Source: Gordonia sediminis
GTDB lineage: Bacteria > Actinomycetota > Actinomycetes > Mycobacteriales > Mycobacteriaceae
Assembly (NCBI GenBank): GCA_004193205.1
Contig: RZUM01000003.1
Location: 372,001-436,000, forward strand
DNA: 64,000 bases
Reading direction: 5' to 3'
In this document: one piece after another, positions 1 through 12,400 of the stretch
How positions within the stretch are numbered: position 1 is the first letter of the stretch
Layout: each line of letters begins with the position of its first letter
The notes under the pieces: model-generated
The model's input: only the letters and a program-made list of their open reading frames with translations
Database searches by the model: none
Told to the model about the DNA's origin: nothing
Position numbers and translations under genes: made by a program

Positions 1-1
1 C

Positions 2-3000
2 GGCAACCGCATCCATCAGCTCAGCATGGAGGCCGGTGCGGGCTGGATGCTCAACGACGTGGCGGGCAAGCCCATCCGTTCCTGGGATAGCCGCGGCCAC
101 AACTTCACGACCAGCTACGACGTGCTGCGCCGCCCGCTCGGCCAGGCCGTGCGCGGCACGACCACGGATTCCGACCCGCGCACGCTGAACCGCGACATCC
201 TGGTCGACAAGATCGAATACGGCGAACCCCCAGCTGCGGCAAGCCAAGCGGAGCTGGATCGGGCGCTAGACCTCAACCTCCGTACCCGCATCTACCGGCA
301 TTCCGACTCCGCCGGCGTCGTCACCAACGCTCGGTTCGATGCGGGCGGCACTGCGATCGAGGCCTACGACTTCAAAGGCAACCTGCTGCGCAGCACTCGT
401 CGACTGATCAGTGACTACAAGGCCATCCCCGACTGGCTGCTCAATCCGGAGCTCGACGCCGAGACCTTCGAGGGAGCCACCCGCTACGACGCGCTCAACC
501 GACCCATCCAGTCCATCGCGCCGCACAGCAGTCTCCCGCGCGCCAAGCGCAACATCATTCAGCCCGTGTTCAACGAAGCCAACCTGCTGGAGCGGGTGGA
601 TGTGTGGCTGGAGCGCGATGCGGAACCCGGCGCCCTGCTGGAACCCGCCGCTGAAGCCCCATCCCCGGTAGGTGTCGCCAATATCGACTACGACGCCAAG
701 GGCCAACGCCAGCGCATCGACTACAAGAACGGTGCCAGCACCGTCTACAGCTACGACCCACTCACCTTTCGACTCACCCAGCTCCTCACCCGTCGCGGCG
801 CGACCGCGTTCCCCGGTGACGACCCGCAGCCCCCCATCGCCGGATGGCCGGGCAGCCAGCTGCAGAACCTGCACTACACCTACGACCCCACAGGCAACAT
901 CACGCACATCCACGATGACGCGCAACAAACCATCTACTTCAAGAACAAGCGCGTCGAGCCGAGCACCGACTACATCTACGACGCCGTCTATCGCCTGATC
1001 CAGGCCAGCGGCCGCGAGCACCTGGGACAGGGCGGCGCGCCTATCGTGCACTCGCACAACGACGCCGGCCGCGTCGGCCTGGTGAGCGCCGATGCTGCCG
1101 GCCGGTTCGCACCCAACGACGGCAACGCCATGGGTGCGTTCACCGAGCGCTACGTGTACGACGCGGTCGGCAACTTCCTGCAGATGCAGCACCGCGGCAG
1201 CGACCCGGTCCATCCACGCTGGACGCGTCGCTACACCTACAGCGACGTCAGCCTGATCGAAGGCGGGAAGCAGAGCAACCGACTCAGCCGCACACAGGTA
1301 GGGGATGGGGTCGCCTCCGCCCCCGAGATCTACCAGCACGACACCCACGGCAACATGGTCCGCATGCCCCACCTGGGCGGGGGCTCGCCTGGGCCGAACA
1401 TGCTCTGGGACAACAAGAACCGGCTGCGCCAAACCGACCTGGGTGGCGGCGGCACGGCCTACTACGTCTACGACGCCTCCGGCCGGCGACTACGCAAGGT
1501 CTGGGAGAAGTCGCCGGGCGTCATCGAAGAACGGATCTACGTCGGCGGTTTCGAGATCTTCCGCAGGCACGGCGGCCCGATTGGCGCCAACACCGCCACG
1601 CTGGAGCGCGAGACCCTGCACGTCATGGACGACGAGCAGCGCATCGCTCTTGTGGAAACGCGCACGCTCGACACGGCCGGCACCGACCAGGCCCCTCGGC
1701 AACTGATCCGCTACCAGTTCAGCAATCACCTCGGCTCGGCCAGCCTGGAACTGGACGAGAAGGCGCAGATCATCTCTTACGAGGAGTACGCGTCATACGG
1801 CAGCTCGACCTACCAGGCTGTGCGCAGTCAGACGGAGACCGCAAAACGGTATCGGTATACAGGCATGGAGCGCGACGAGGAGAGTGGTCTTGGTCATCAC
1901 GGTGCACGGCTCTATTCCTCCTGGCTCGCACGTTGGACGGCAGCGGACCCTGCCGGTCTCGTCGATGGTGCCAACCTCTACCAATATGCGCGGAGTAATC
2001 CGATCGTATTGAGCGATCGCAGTGGTACAGACCCTCCAGCTACGCCCTCTCCGTCACCAGGCGAGTACCGGCTCAACCTGGCACATCCCGTCAATGACCC
2101 CTTGGCACATGCGGCAAATTTCGATCTGCTAATCCCGGGCCTTTTCGGATTGGGACTTCGAGCGCTCGATCTCGGTCACCGAACAAGCAACCCTGTAGGA
2201 GGCGGACTAATTCGCGCTGGCGAGTTCCTTGGCACCGGCCTGCTATTCTATGGCCCAGAAGTACTCAGCCATGAGTGGGGTGGGCATGTCGGTGCCGCAA
2301 ACCGATTCGGGTTGAACGGCAGTGTGAGCCAGTTTGGCTGGTTTTCAGGACTGTCGACGTGGTCTGGCTCCGCCACCGCGCAACAGAGTCTCACAATCAG
2401 CGCAGCCGGAGTCAATCAGCAGACATTGAACGCTGAAGCAACATACCGCCGTATCGCGCGCACCGGTCAATTCAACCCGCAGGATGCGTGGGCGTATCTA
2501 TTGGGGCAGGCCGGTACCGGCGCGTATGCACTTAGAAGCTTGACGCAGAATCCCCCTAAACCAAGTGATGATATGAGGGCCGTTGCGTCTGGACCGCAGA
2601 GTTGGCCTGTTGGTGGCGTGGCCGCGGCGGGAACCCTAACCGCACTTCCCTCGTTGGTCGCGCTCGGTTGGACCGGCTACCAGTTCGTCGTCAACAACAA
2701 GCGCACCCTTGATGTTCCGAGCTTGCGCCTCGGCAGCGCGCGACTCTCGTTCCCAAACCTACAAACGTTGCTTACGTCGCAGGGACCGTTGCTCGGTGCA
2801 TCCACAGTCCTCAGTCTCGGTACCGACCGGCCGGCGTTCCAACTCGGCCTCGATGTCCGGCCAACAAATGATTTCGCGCTCGACATCAGCGCAAGGGCCT
2901 ATGGCCTCCGGATTCCTGGCTCGACTGTGGAGATCAATCCGTATCTCCGCGCTACGGCAGCGAATCCGCCAGGAATTTTCGGTGGCGTCGAGATCGGCTT

Positions 3001-3124
3001 CAGTCCTCATCCTCGGATTGGCTTCACCCTTGGGGCCGAAGCTGGCGTCAACGACCTACGTGGTGAAACGGAGGGTAGGACAAATGGGTTTGGCGTGCGT
3101 GGCGCAGCCGTCCTGCGATTCTAA
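2..3124 (+). CDS. TcB/TccC-like RHS-repeat toxin protein, 5' end outside the window
   Basis: The reading frame is open from base 2, so the gene starts upstream; the visible part is about 1040 residues. It is rich in YD/RHS repeats such as YDAVGN and YDASGRRL, and opens with NDVAGKPIRSWDSRG, a sequence typical of the C-terminal part of TcB proteins. The RHS core ends near residue 664 (numbered from the ATG at 26) with NPIVLSDRSG. That corresponds to the DPxG-type self-cleavage site of TccC/Rhs cocoons, but reads DRSG. The 365 residues beyond it form the variable effector. They contain HEWGGH at about 749-754 (HExxxH) and end in alternating beta-like segments with a terminal Phe. The effector part looks less GC-rich than the core, consistent with exchange of toxin tips. 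By analogy with Tc toxins, the shell encloses the cleaved C-terminal toxin and docks on TcA, encoded 300 bp downstream. The effector's activity is unknown. Confidence 0.85.
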   Translation, partial: GNRIHQLSMEAGAGWMLNDVAGKPIRSWDSRGHNFTTSYDVLRRPLGQAVRGTTTDSDPRTLNRDILVDKIEYGEPPAAASQAELDRALDLNLRTRIYRHSDSAGVVTNARFDAGGTAIEAYDFKGNLLRSTRRLISDYKAIPDWLLNPELDAETFEGATRYDALNRPIQSIAPHSSLPRAKRNIIQPVFNEANLLERVDVWLERDAEPGALLEPAAEAPSPVGVANIDYDAKGQRQRIDYKNGASTVYSYDPLTFRLTQLLTRRGATAFPGDDPQPPIAGWPGSQLQNLHYTYDPTGNITHIHDDAQQTIYFKNKRVEPSTDYIYDAVYRLIQASGREHLGQGGAPIVHSHNDAGRVGLVSADAAGRFAPNDGNAMGAFTERYVYDAVGNFLQMQHRGSDPVHPRWTRRYTYSDVSLIEGGKQSNRLSRTQVGDGVASAPEIYQHDTHGNMVRMPHLGGGSPGPNMLWDNKNRLRQTDLGGGGTAYYVYDASGRRLRKVWEKSPGVIEERIYVGGFEIFRRHGGPIGANTATLERETLHVMDDEQRIALVETRTLDTAGTDQAPRQLIRYQFSNHLGSASLELDEKAQIISYEEYASYGSSTYQAVRSQTETAKRYRYTGMERDEESGLGHHGARLYSSWLARWTAADPAGLVDGANLYQYARSNPIVLSDRSGTDPPATPSPSPGEYRLNLAHPVNDPLAHAANFDLLIPGLFGLGLRALDLGHRTSNPVGGGLIRAGEFLGTGLLFYGPEVLSHEWGGHVGAANRFGLNGSVSQFGWFSGLSTWSGSATAQQSLTISAAGVNQQTLNAEATYRRIARTGQFNPQDAWAYLLGQAGTGAYALRSLTQNPPKPSDDMRAVASGPQSWPVGGVAAAGTLTALPSLVALGWTGYQFVVNNKRTLDVPSLRLGSARLSFPNLQTLLTSQGPLLGASTVLSLGTDRPAFQLGLDVRPTNDFALDISARAYGLRIPGSTVEINPYLRATAANPPGIFGGVEIGFSPHPRIGFTLGAEAGVNDLRGETEGRTNGFGVRGAAVLRF

Positions 3125-3424
3125 GGGGCAACACCCACGACTAGAGAACCGCATTTCGTTTGTGTTCCACAGAATTGGATCAAGGATTTCACGAATCATG
3201 ACAGATGCAATGTTGCGCATCCAGTGCCGGCAAACGCGACCTTTCAGACGAGAGCACCTCTTTTACGCCTGCACGCGAGGCCCGATAGCCGGGTTTGGCA
3301 ATCGGGGGGGGAATGCTTTGAGAGATGACGACCCGTGGGCTCCTTGAAAGTCTTGGGAGAGGAATTGGCTTGGAGTGTGGATAGAGGAACTGGCGAAACA
3401 GCCTTTGACCGATAGGAGGACACG
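3125..3424. other. Intergenic region between the RHS toxin and TcA genes
   Basis: About 300 bases with no convincing gene. A strong ribosome binding site (AGGAGG, about 3417-3422) lies directly before the TcA start at 3425. No clear terminator was seen, so the two toxin genes may be co-transcribed. Confidence 0.5.
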
Positions 3425-6400
3425 ATGGCTGGCACGACGGTGGCATCGGCGCACAGGTTGCTCGACCTGCCGGTCGGCAAGCGGCGAGCCGTGGCGGCGG
3501 CCGCGGTCCTGGCGGCACTCGCACCGGAGGACACCGGGACAGAGTCCGGCGGTGCCGGGGCGGCCCATCCGGGTGAAAGCGGCGCGGGCACCGCCGGGGG
3601 CACCCCCTCGACAGCAGCTTCGGCAGCCGCGGCGGCACTGACAACTTTCCAGGAGCGGGCCGGGCTGCCCGTGACCGGGCGGGCCGACGAGGTGACGGTC
3701 GCTCGTATCGTCGCCGAGGCGGCACACGAGCATGTCGCGACAAGCCGGATGCGCACCTCGCGGGTCCAGGAGATGCTCGCCGCTTCCGGGTTCGCGCCTG
3801 ACGCCGCCGAAGTTCAGTCGCGCGTTGTCGGCGACTCGACAATCGACGCCGTCCGGCGCTTCCAGGAGGCCAACCATCTCACCGCCGACGGGCTCATCGG
3901 CGACAACACCGTCGCCGCTCTTCGCGAGACGGCCCTCACGGCGAAGCTGTCGACGAAACGTCAGACCTACCTGCTCCAGCGGGCGCTGAGGCGGGCCGCG
4001 AAGATCCGTGGCCTCGATGTGACGATCGACCAGGACGAGATGAGGTCGCGGACCGTCGGGGCCTCGACCGAGGCCGCGGTTCGGGCGCTGCAGACATCGT
4101 TGGGTCTGCCTGTCACCGGCACGGTGGACACGAAGACGTTCGAAAGGATCAGCTCGGTCGCCGCGAGCCGCCGCCCACCCGCCCCCAAGGTTTCGGCACC
4201 CGACCCGACCGCGCTGACCGTCATACCGCGCCCTCTGCGTCTCAACATGGCGAACAAGGACGTGCCGACACTGCAGCGCACGTTGGCGTTCCTTGGCCAT
4301 GCCCCAACACAGGCCGAGCTCAAGGCAGCGACGTTCGGGGCGAGCACCCGCAAAGCGGTCATCGCATTCCAGGCGGCCAACGGCCTGCCCCAGACCGGCG
4401 CCGCCGACGGTGCGACGCTGCGCACCATCAACGACCAGATCCGCGCCGCGACCCCCGGCCCTGAGCACGCCAACCGCATCCGTGGGACGGTCCGCGATAC
4501 GGCGTGGGCCGGGCGGGGCGGCGTCACCGTCGAGATCGCCACCGACCCGGTGACCGGCACCCCGGTCGTCCTCGGAACGCGGACGACGCTCGCGAACGGC
4601 TTCTACGATCTCCCGTACGCCGTGCCCACCGACCCCGCGAGCGGGCAGCCGATCACACCACTCGCACTGCGGGTGCGTTTCACCGAGCCCGGCGGCGCGA
4701 CGATCGGCGTCAAGCGCCTCGTTGACCCGACCCCCATCGCGTGGGTGAACTTCACCCAGGGTTCATTCCCCTATCAGGGCGCCAGCCTGCACGAGACCGA
4801 GTTGGACGCGGTGCGGGCGGCCGGGGTGGGCGACGTGACGACGCTCGTCGAGGACACCGACCGTCACGACGTCACCCGCGTCGCCCAGCTCGCCGGGATG
4901 ACCCAGGACGACGTGATGCGGCTCGTCCTGGCCGCCCGTGCCGCGCCGCAGCTCGGTGGTCAGCTCGACGCGACGGTGTGCTTCGCGTTCCTCGCCCAGA
5001 GCCTGCCCACCAGCCTGCCCGACGACCTGCTCGCCCAAACCCACGAGTGGACGCTCATCGACCAGCTCACCGACCTCGCGGCGTCCGGCATCGCCGCGAC
5101 CGAACCCGAACTCGCCACGACCACACTCGACGCGGCGCTGGCCCAGAACCTCGTCCCGGTCAGCCTCGCCGCTCGGCGCGACGCGGTGCTCGCCGAGCTC
5201 GCCGCCGTGCGGCGACGGTTCGCCCTCGACCGGCCGCTGCTCGTCGGCAACGGGACGTTGCGAAACACCCTGCAGCGCAGCACCGTTCCCGCCGCAGCGT
5301 ACGACGCAGTTGCCGACGCGTTCGTGCTGACCGGGGGCATGGGGCCGAAGTTCTGGTCGCTCCTGAACGAGTCGCCCGCCACGTACGGCGGCGCGGCAGC
5401 GCTCGCGTCGCTGGAGCGGGGCGTGCAGGTCGGGGTCGTCGCGAAGAACTTCGACCCCATGGTCCAGGCGCTCGACGCGAAAATCGGGGCGGGCACTCCG
5501 CGCGAGCTGGCGAAACTCGGCCCGCAGGACTGGACCCAGCTCGTCTCTGACGTCGGAGCCGTCCCCGCCGGGACCGACGGCGCCACCGACGCGGCGCGGC
5601 GCGCCACCTACGCCCGCACGATCGCGACGCAGGCCCAGCGACTGTTCCCGACCGTGGCGGTCACCGCGGCGGTGAAGCGCACCGGCGCGGGTGGGCTGAC
5701 CCGGCTCGGCGACATCGAGCAGATCATCGACGCGCACCCCGACCTCGAATTGCGTGAGTCGAACATCGACGCGTTCGCTGCACGCAACAACCTCGGCCTC
5801 TCGGCACAAACCCGCGCCGAACTCAAGGTGCTCCAGCGGGTGCACCGGATCGCCCCGACGACCGAGACAGCGACCGCCCTGCTCGCCAACGGTCTGCACA
5901 GCTCGGTCCAGATCATGGCCATGGGCCGCGAGTCCTTCGTCTCGAAGATGACTGCCGCCGGGGTCGACGAGGCACTGGCGGCGTCGGTCCACGGGTTCGC
6001 CGAGTTCCAGTACGCCCAGGTGCTGCAGCGGCTCGGTGAGTTGCGCAGCGAGGTGCAGTCGACAATGCCGGCCGCGCTCGCCCCGCATGTCCTCACCGCC
6101 GAGGTGCGCGCCAAGGTGCTCTCCGACTTGCCCGACCTCGAGCTGCTCTTCGGCCCGCTCGACGCGTGCGACTGCCCGCACTGTGCATCGGTCTACGGAC
6201 CGGCTGCCTACCTCGCCGACGTATTCCGGTTCCTGGACAGCCACGACGCGAGCACCGGCGGGGGCAGCGTCCTCGACGTGCTCACGGAGCGTCGGCCCGA
6301 CCTGACGAAGGTCAAGCTCGACTGCCCGAACACCGAGACTCCGTTGCCGTTCATCGACTTGGCCAACGAGGTGCTCGAGAGCGTCTTCCCCGGGTCCGCC

Positions 6401-9400
6401 GGCGACGTCGACCTCCAGACAACCCTGCCCGCCGACGAGCTGCGCGCGGCACCGGAGCACCAGGACGACTCGGTCTACGACCTGCTCCGGACCTCCGACA
6501 TCCCGATCTCCTCGGCATACGACCTGTGGGCCGACCAGATCCGGGTGCTGCTGCGCCACCTCGGCGTGCCCCGCTGGAAGCTCATGGAGCTGCTGGGGCC
6601 GCCCGAGCCGGTCGAGGTCGCGGCCGAGTACTTCGGGATCTCGGTGCACGAGAGTGGGCTCGTCACGACGGCCAAGGAGGCGCCCGGCGACCAGGACACG
6701 CTGTGGGGGTTCGACTCGACCCGCCCGTCGATCCCCGTCCTGGAGGTCATGGAGCGGACCAAGCTGACCTACCTCGGACTGCAGCTGCTGCTCCAGAGCG
6801 TGTGGGTCACCCCTGAGGGAGATTCGCTCGTCCACATCACCCGGCCCGCCGACAGCGCCGACCTCGGCCGGCAGACCCTCGACGCTGTGTCCCCATCGGC
6901 GCTCGACCGCATCCACCGGCTGCTCCGGCTGGCCCGACACACCCCGTGGGACACGTGGGAGCTCGATCTGCTGCTGCGCGCCGAACGGATCGGCGCCGGG
7001 ACGCTCAACGGAGACGCGCTCGTCGCGCTTCAGGGCGCGGCCCGGCTCGCCGACCGGTTCGGCCTCGGCGCCGAGCAGCTCGCGACGTGGTTCGGCACGC
7101 TCCCGGTCGTCGGCCGTCCCAGCCCATCCGACCCGACGTCGCTGTCCGCCGCCGCCCCATCGCGCTACGCCGTGACCTTCCGTGCCCGAGCGTTGTCCGG
7201 CGCTCCCGACCCTGCGTTCGATCCCCAGCCGGACGGCAGCGACCTCGCCGGCCACCGCGACGCGTTGCGCGCCGCCCTCGCGACGAACGACAGCGCGCTG
7301 ACCGCGCTGCTCGACCGCGTCGGGACCACCAACGACCTGCCGACGCTGTCCCAGCTCATCGCGTGGGCCGAGCTCGCGAGAGCGCTGCGGGTCGACCTCG
7401 CCGAGCTGCTCCTCGCCGCCGACCTCCTCGAGCCGGTCCTCGCCGACCCGTTCGCGTCGCCGGCCGCGCTGCTCGACTTCGCCGACCTACTCGACGTGCT
7501 ACGTGGAAGCGGCGTCAGCCTCGCCGAGCAGGACGTCCTGCTCGGCTCGCGCCCCCACTCGCCGCTGTGGGTCGCCGACGACGCGATCGTCACCGCGATG
7601 TCGGCGCTGCGCGAGGGTCTGCGCGCCAACCCCGACGCCGATCTCGACGGCGCCGTGGTCTCGGCGCTGGCCGTCACGACGCGGCTCGTCCCCGCGCAGG
7701 TCAAGCAGCTGCTGGAGCTCAGCGACGCCACGGGCCGGCTGCTCGACGCGTTCACCGACCCGGCGCTACTCGCCCGGGACGACGCCGGCGCGTTCGTGCA
7801 CAATGCCGTCTCCGCCGCAGACTTCCCGCGGCTGTTCGAGGCCTATCGACGGGTGCTCAAGATGGGCCGCGTCGTTGCGATGCTAGGGCTCTCGGACGAC
7901 GACCTCACCTGGCTGCTCGCCCACGTCGACGCCGCCGGTCTCCGGCTTACCGACCTGCCGGTCGACGCCGCACCGGCGACCCCGCTCGTCTCCGGCTGGA
8001 TCCGCCTGCTGCGCTGGGCCGCGGTGCGACGCGACCTCGTCGCGGTCGCGCGGTCCCTGGCCGCCGCGCCGGGCGCCGCGCCCGCGGTACCGAGCAGCAC
8101 CCCGGACGACCTCGTCGACGCGGCCTCGACCGGGCAGCCCGTCGCCGCGGTGCGCGCGATCGCGACGACGCTGACCGGCATCGACGCGACCACCCTCGCC
8201 ACCCTTGACGGCGGAGACCCGGCGGCCTACACCGACCCGGTCCTCGGCCGCCGTCTCGTCGACGTCGCCGGGCAGCTCAAGCGGCTCGGCGTCGCGGCTG
8301 CCACGGCCGTTGCGTGGGCGACCCGCGAGCGCGGCGGGGGTCCGACCGAGCGCGAGGTCGCGACGGCGGTCACCGCGGCGGCGAAGGCGAAGTACCAGCG
8401 GGCCGCGTGGCTGTCCGTGCTCACCCCGCTGCAGGACGACTGGCGCGAGCACAAGCGCGACGCCCTCGTCGCCTACCTGCTCGAGCACGCCGCCCGGACC
8501 CAGCCGGCGACGGTCCAGGTCGGCGGCGAAGACGTCCCCAATCCGCTGCGCTGGACCGCGACCGAGGACCTGCTGCGCTACTTCCTCATCGACGTGGAGA
8601 CCTCGGCATGCGCGCTGACCTCGCGGATCAAGCAGGCCATCGGCAGCACGCAGATGTTCGTCCAACGGGCCTTCCTCAACCTCGAGAAACCACGCGTCGT
8701 CATCACGACCGACGAGAAAGCCGACCTCTCCGCGCCGAACTCGTGGCGGCAGTGGAAGTGGATGAAGAGCTACCGCCTATGGGAAGCCAACCGCAAGATC
8801 TTCCTCTACCCCGAGAACTGGATCGCCCCGGAGCTGCGCGACGACAAGACGCCGTTCTTCACCGCGCTCGAGCAGGAGGTGCTTTCCGGAGACATCACCG
8901 CCGAGCGGTGCGAGGCCGCCATGCGCGGCTACCTCGAGAAGCTCCACGAGGTGGCCAACCTCGAGGTCGTCGGCGTCCACCACGAGATCGACGACGACCA
9001 CCCGTGGGATGACCTCGGCCCGTCCGTCAACGTCTTGCACGTCGTCGGCCGCACCCGCGGCGAGCCGTTCCGGTACTTCTACCGCAGCTACGACATCAAC
9101 GCCGCGCTGTGGTCGCCGTGGGAGGCGATCGACGTCGACATCACCGGCGACCAGGTGCTACCGGTCGTCTACAACCGGGTTCTGCACCTGTTCTGGCTGC
9201 AGATGGAATCCAAGCCGCAGAAGAAGCAGCGTCAGCCCGCCGCCGAGGCCAACGCGAGCACCCAGCAGAGCCCCGAGCCGCCGAGCCAGCTCGAGCTCAA
9301 GTTGGCCTGGACGCTGCGCCGCGCCGGCGGCTGGACGACTCGGCGGACCGCCCCGAATGTGCTCGTCCATCCGTGGCCCCGGCCGACCAGCGCCTACACG

Positions 9401-12400
9401 CTCAAGCCGCGCTACCACCCCGCCGAGAACCAGATGTGGATCGACGTCTACGTCGCGATGAGCCCTGAGTTCAACGGCCGGGAATTCTGGGACCCGGTCA
9501 GCGGCGACCGGCGCGCGTTGACCAGCCGGGGCTTCGACGCCACCGCCCGGCCGTGGCACTCCTCGTCGTTCGTCTTCGACGGCCAGGTGGTCGCCCTGCG
9601 TCTCAAGCCGCTCGCCGGGCAGTACCAGCTGCTCGACGACATGTCGGCGACCAACTCGTACGACTACGTCCGCACCCTGAGCGACCCGCGGGGCCGCACG
9701 CTGCAGACGCTCCGCACGACGAAGCAGATCTCGGCCCGGGTCGTCCAACCCGACGGCATGCGCCTGGAGTCGGGCCGGATGGTCAACAACACCTGGACCG
9801 GCAACAATGGGAAGCTCACCGTGCTGTCCAACGGCGCAACGGTGACCCTGCTGACCGCTGCCCGCTCACCGTTCGCCGCGGTACAGACGCTGCACCGGAT
9901 CCAGCCGGACACGGCATACGACCGCAGCCCGTTCGTCTACTCCGACCCGACCAGGTCGTACTTCGTCACCTCCCAGTGGGTCAACGTGACGATCGACTCG
10001 ACGACGACCGTGCAGCGCCTGCAGTACACGTTCGCGCCGTTCTCGCATCCCTACGCCGCGCTGTTCGTCCGCGAGCTCAACCGCAGCGGCGCCGACGGCC
10101 TGCTCAACCGGGCGATCCAACGGTTCCCCGCGTCCTACCCGCCGGGCAACACGTTCTCGTTCGCGAGCTACGCGCCCATCGGCGGGGTTGCGGCGGCCGA
10201 CCCCACGGCGCTGACCGACACCCTCGACTTCACCCGCTCCGGTGCGATGTCGGTCTACAACTGGGAAATCTTCTTCCACATCCCGTTCCTCATCGCGTGC
10301 AAGCTAGCGACGAACCAGCGCTTCGAAGAGGCGCTCGACTGGTTCCACCGGATCTTCGACCCGTCGAACACCGAGGCGGTCGACGCACCGCAGCGGTACT
10401 GGATCACCAAACCGTTCTTCGACACGACCGCGCAGAACGCCGCCGCGCAGCGGGCCGAGGCGATCCTCGCCGACGCCAGCGACCCAGAGGTCAGCAAGCA
10501 GATCACCAGGTGGCGCAATCACCCGTTCATGCCCGACGTCATCGCCCGGTTCCGGCCGGTCGCGTACCAGAAGGCCGTCGTCATGCGCTACATCGACGCC
10601 CTCGTCGACTGGGGCGACCAGTTGTTCCGTCGCGAAACGATCGAGGCGATCAACGAGGCGACCCTGCTCTACGTCTTGGCCGGTGAACTGCTCGGACGCC
10701 GGCCCGAGCACGTGCCGATGATCCCGCGCGAGGGGCGGTCCTACGAGGAGCTCACCGCGCAGGCCCAGCTCGACCCGTTCGGCAACCAGCAGGTCGAGGT
10801 CCAGCTCGAGAACCTCGACGAGCGGCCGACGCTCGTCGTCGCTTCCGACACCCAGGCGCTCCCGGTGGTCAGCCTCGCGTACTTCGCGATCCCGGCCAAC
10901 GACGACCTACTCGGCTACTGGGACCGGGTCGCCGACCGGCTCTTCAAGATCCGCAACTGCATGGACATCTCCGGCCGGGTCCGCCAGCTGCCACTGTTCG
11001 AGCCGCCGATCGACCCGGCCCTCCTCGTGCGTGCGACCGCTGCGGGCGTCGACCTTACGAGCGTGCTCAGCGACACGGCCGCCTCGGGCTCGCCGTACCG
11101 CTATGCCACGCTGTTCGCATCGGCGATGTCTGCGGTACAGGACGTCCGGTCGCTGGGGGAGCGGATGCTCGTCGCACTGCAACGCCGTGACGACGACGCG
11201 CTCGAGCGGCTGCGCGCCGGCAACGAGGTCGCGCTCGTTTCCCTCGTCCAGCGGGTCCGTGAGGCGCAGGTGCTCGAGGCCCAGCGTGCCCGCGAGTCGC
11301 TGGAGCATAGCCTCGACGCGGTCCAGGCCCGCATCGACTATTACTCGTCGCGGCCGCGCATGAACGACTGGGAGACCGCGGCGACCGTCGTCCATACTGC
11401 CGCGGTCGTCTCCCAGGTCGCCGCGACAGTCCTCAACACCGTGGCCGGTGGAGCGAGCCTCGTCCCCATGTTCACCACCGGTGCCGCTGGCTTCGGAGGC
11501 TCACCTGTTGTGTTGGCGTCGTACGGCGGCGGAAACGTCGCGTCGTCGTCCAGCTTCTTCGCCCGGCTCTTCGAGAGCGTCAGTGGGATCCTGCACAGCA
11601 CCGGCGGGCTGCTCGAGACCCAGGCGGGCTACCAGCGCCGGTTCGAGGACCACCAGTTCCAGGCCGACCTCGCCCGCAAGGAGCTCGTCCAGGTCGGTAA
11701 GCAGATCGTCACGGCACAGGTGCGCGAGGCGGTCGCCCAGCACGAACTCGACGCTCACCTACGCACCGTCGACAACGCCAAGAGCGTCGAGGAGTTCCTC
11801 CGAACCAAGTACACCGGCCAGCAGCTCTACGAGTGGACCGTCGCGCAGCTGTCGAGCGTGTATTTCCAGGCCTACCAGCTCGCCTACGACATGGCGCGCC
11901 GCGCCGAGCGGGCCTACCGCTTCGAGGTGGGGGACACGACGACGGCGCCGATCATCACATTCGGCTACTGGGACAGCCTCAAGCAAGGCCTGCTCGCCGG
12001 CGATCGGTTGCTCAACGACCTGCGCCGACTCGAGGTGACGGCTCTGGAGCGTAACAAGCGCCGGCTCCAGGCGACGACCCACATCTCGCTCGCCTCGCTC
12101 ATGCCCGACAAGTTGCTCGAGCTCAGGGCGACGGGAACGACGTCGATCGAGGTCGCCGAGTGGATGCTCGCCCGGGAGAACCCCGGCTGGGTCAACCAAC
12201 GGATCGTCTCGGTGTCGGTCACGGCACCGTGCGTCACGGGGCCATACACCGGGGTCCACGCGGGGCTCACCCTCACCTCGGCCGTCGTCCGGGTCGATGA
12301 CAGGACCGCGGGAGGGTTCGGCGACGCGTTCGTCGGCGGCGATCAGTTCCGTGCCGCGCCGCCGGTCGTCTCCTCGATCCGGACCAGCCATGGGGTCGAC

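Noticed and set aside
266-1432. Long minus-strand open frame opposite the RHS gene
   Set aside because: Its composition mirrors the RHS codons and it has no motif; a high-GC antisense artefact.
4763-7255. 830-codon minus-strand frame inside the TcA gene
   Set aside because: Arg/Val/Gly-rich shadow of a GC-biased gene; the plus strand has clear TcA domains.
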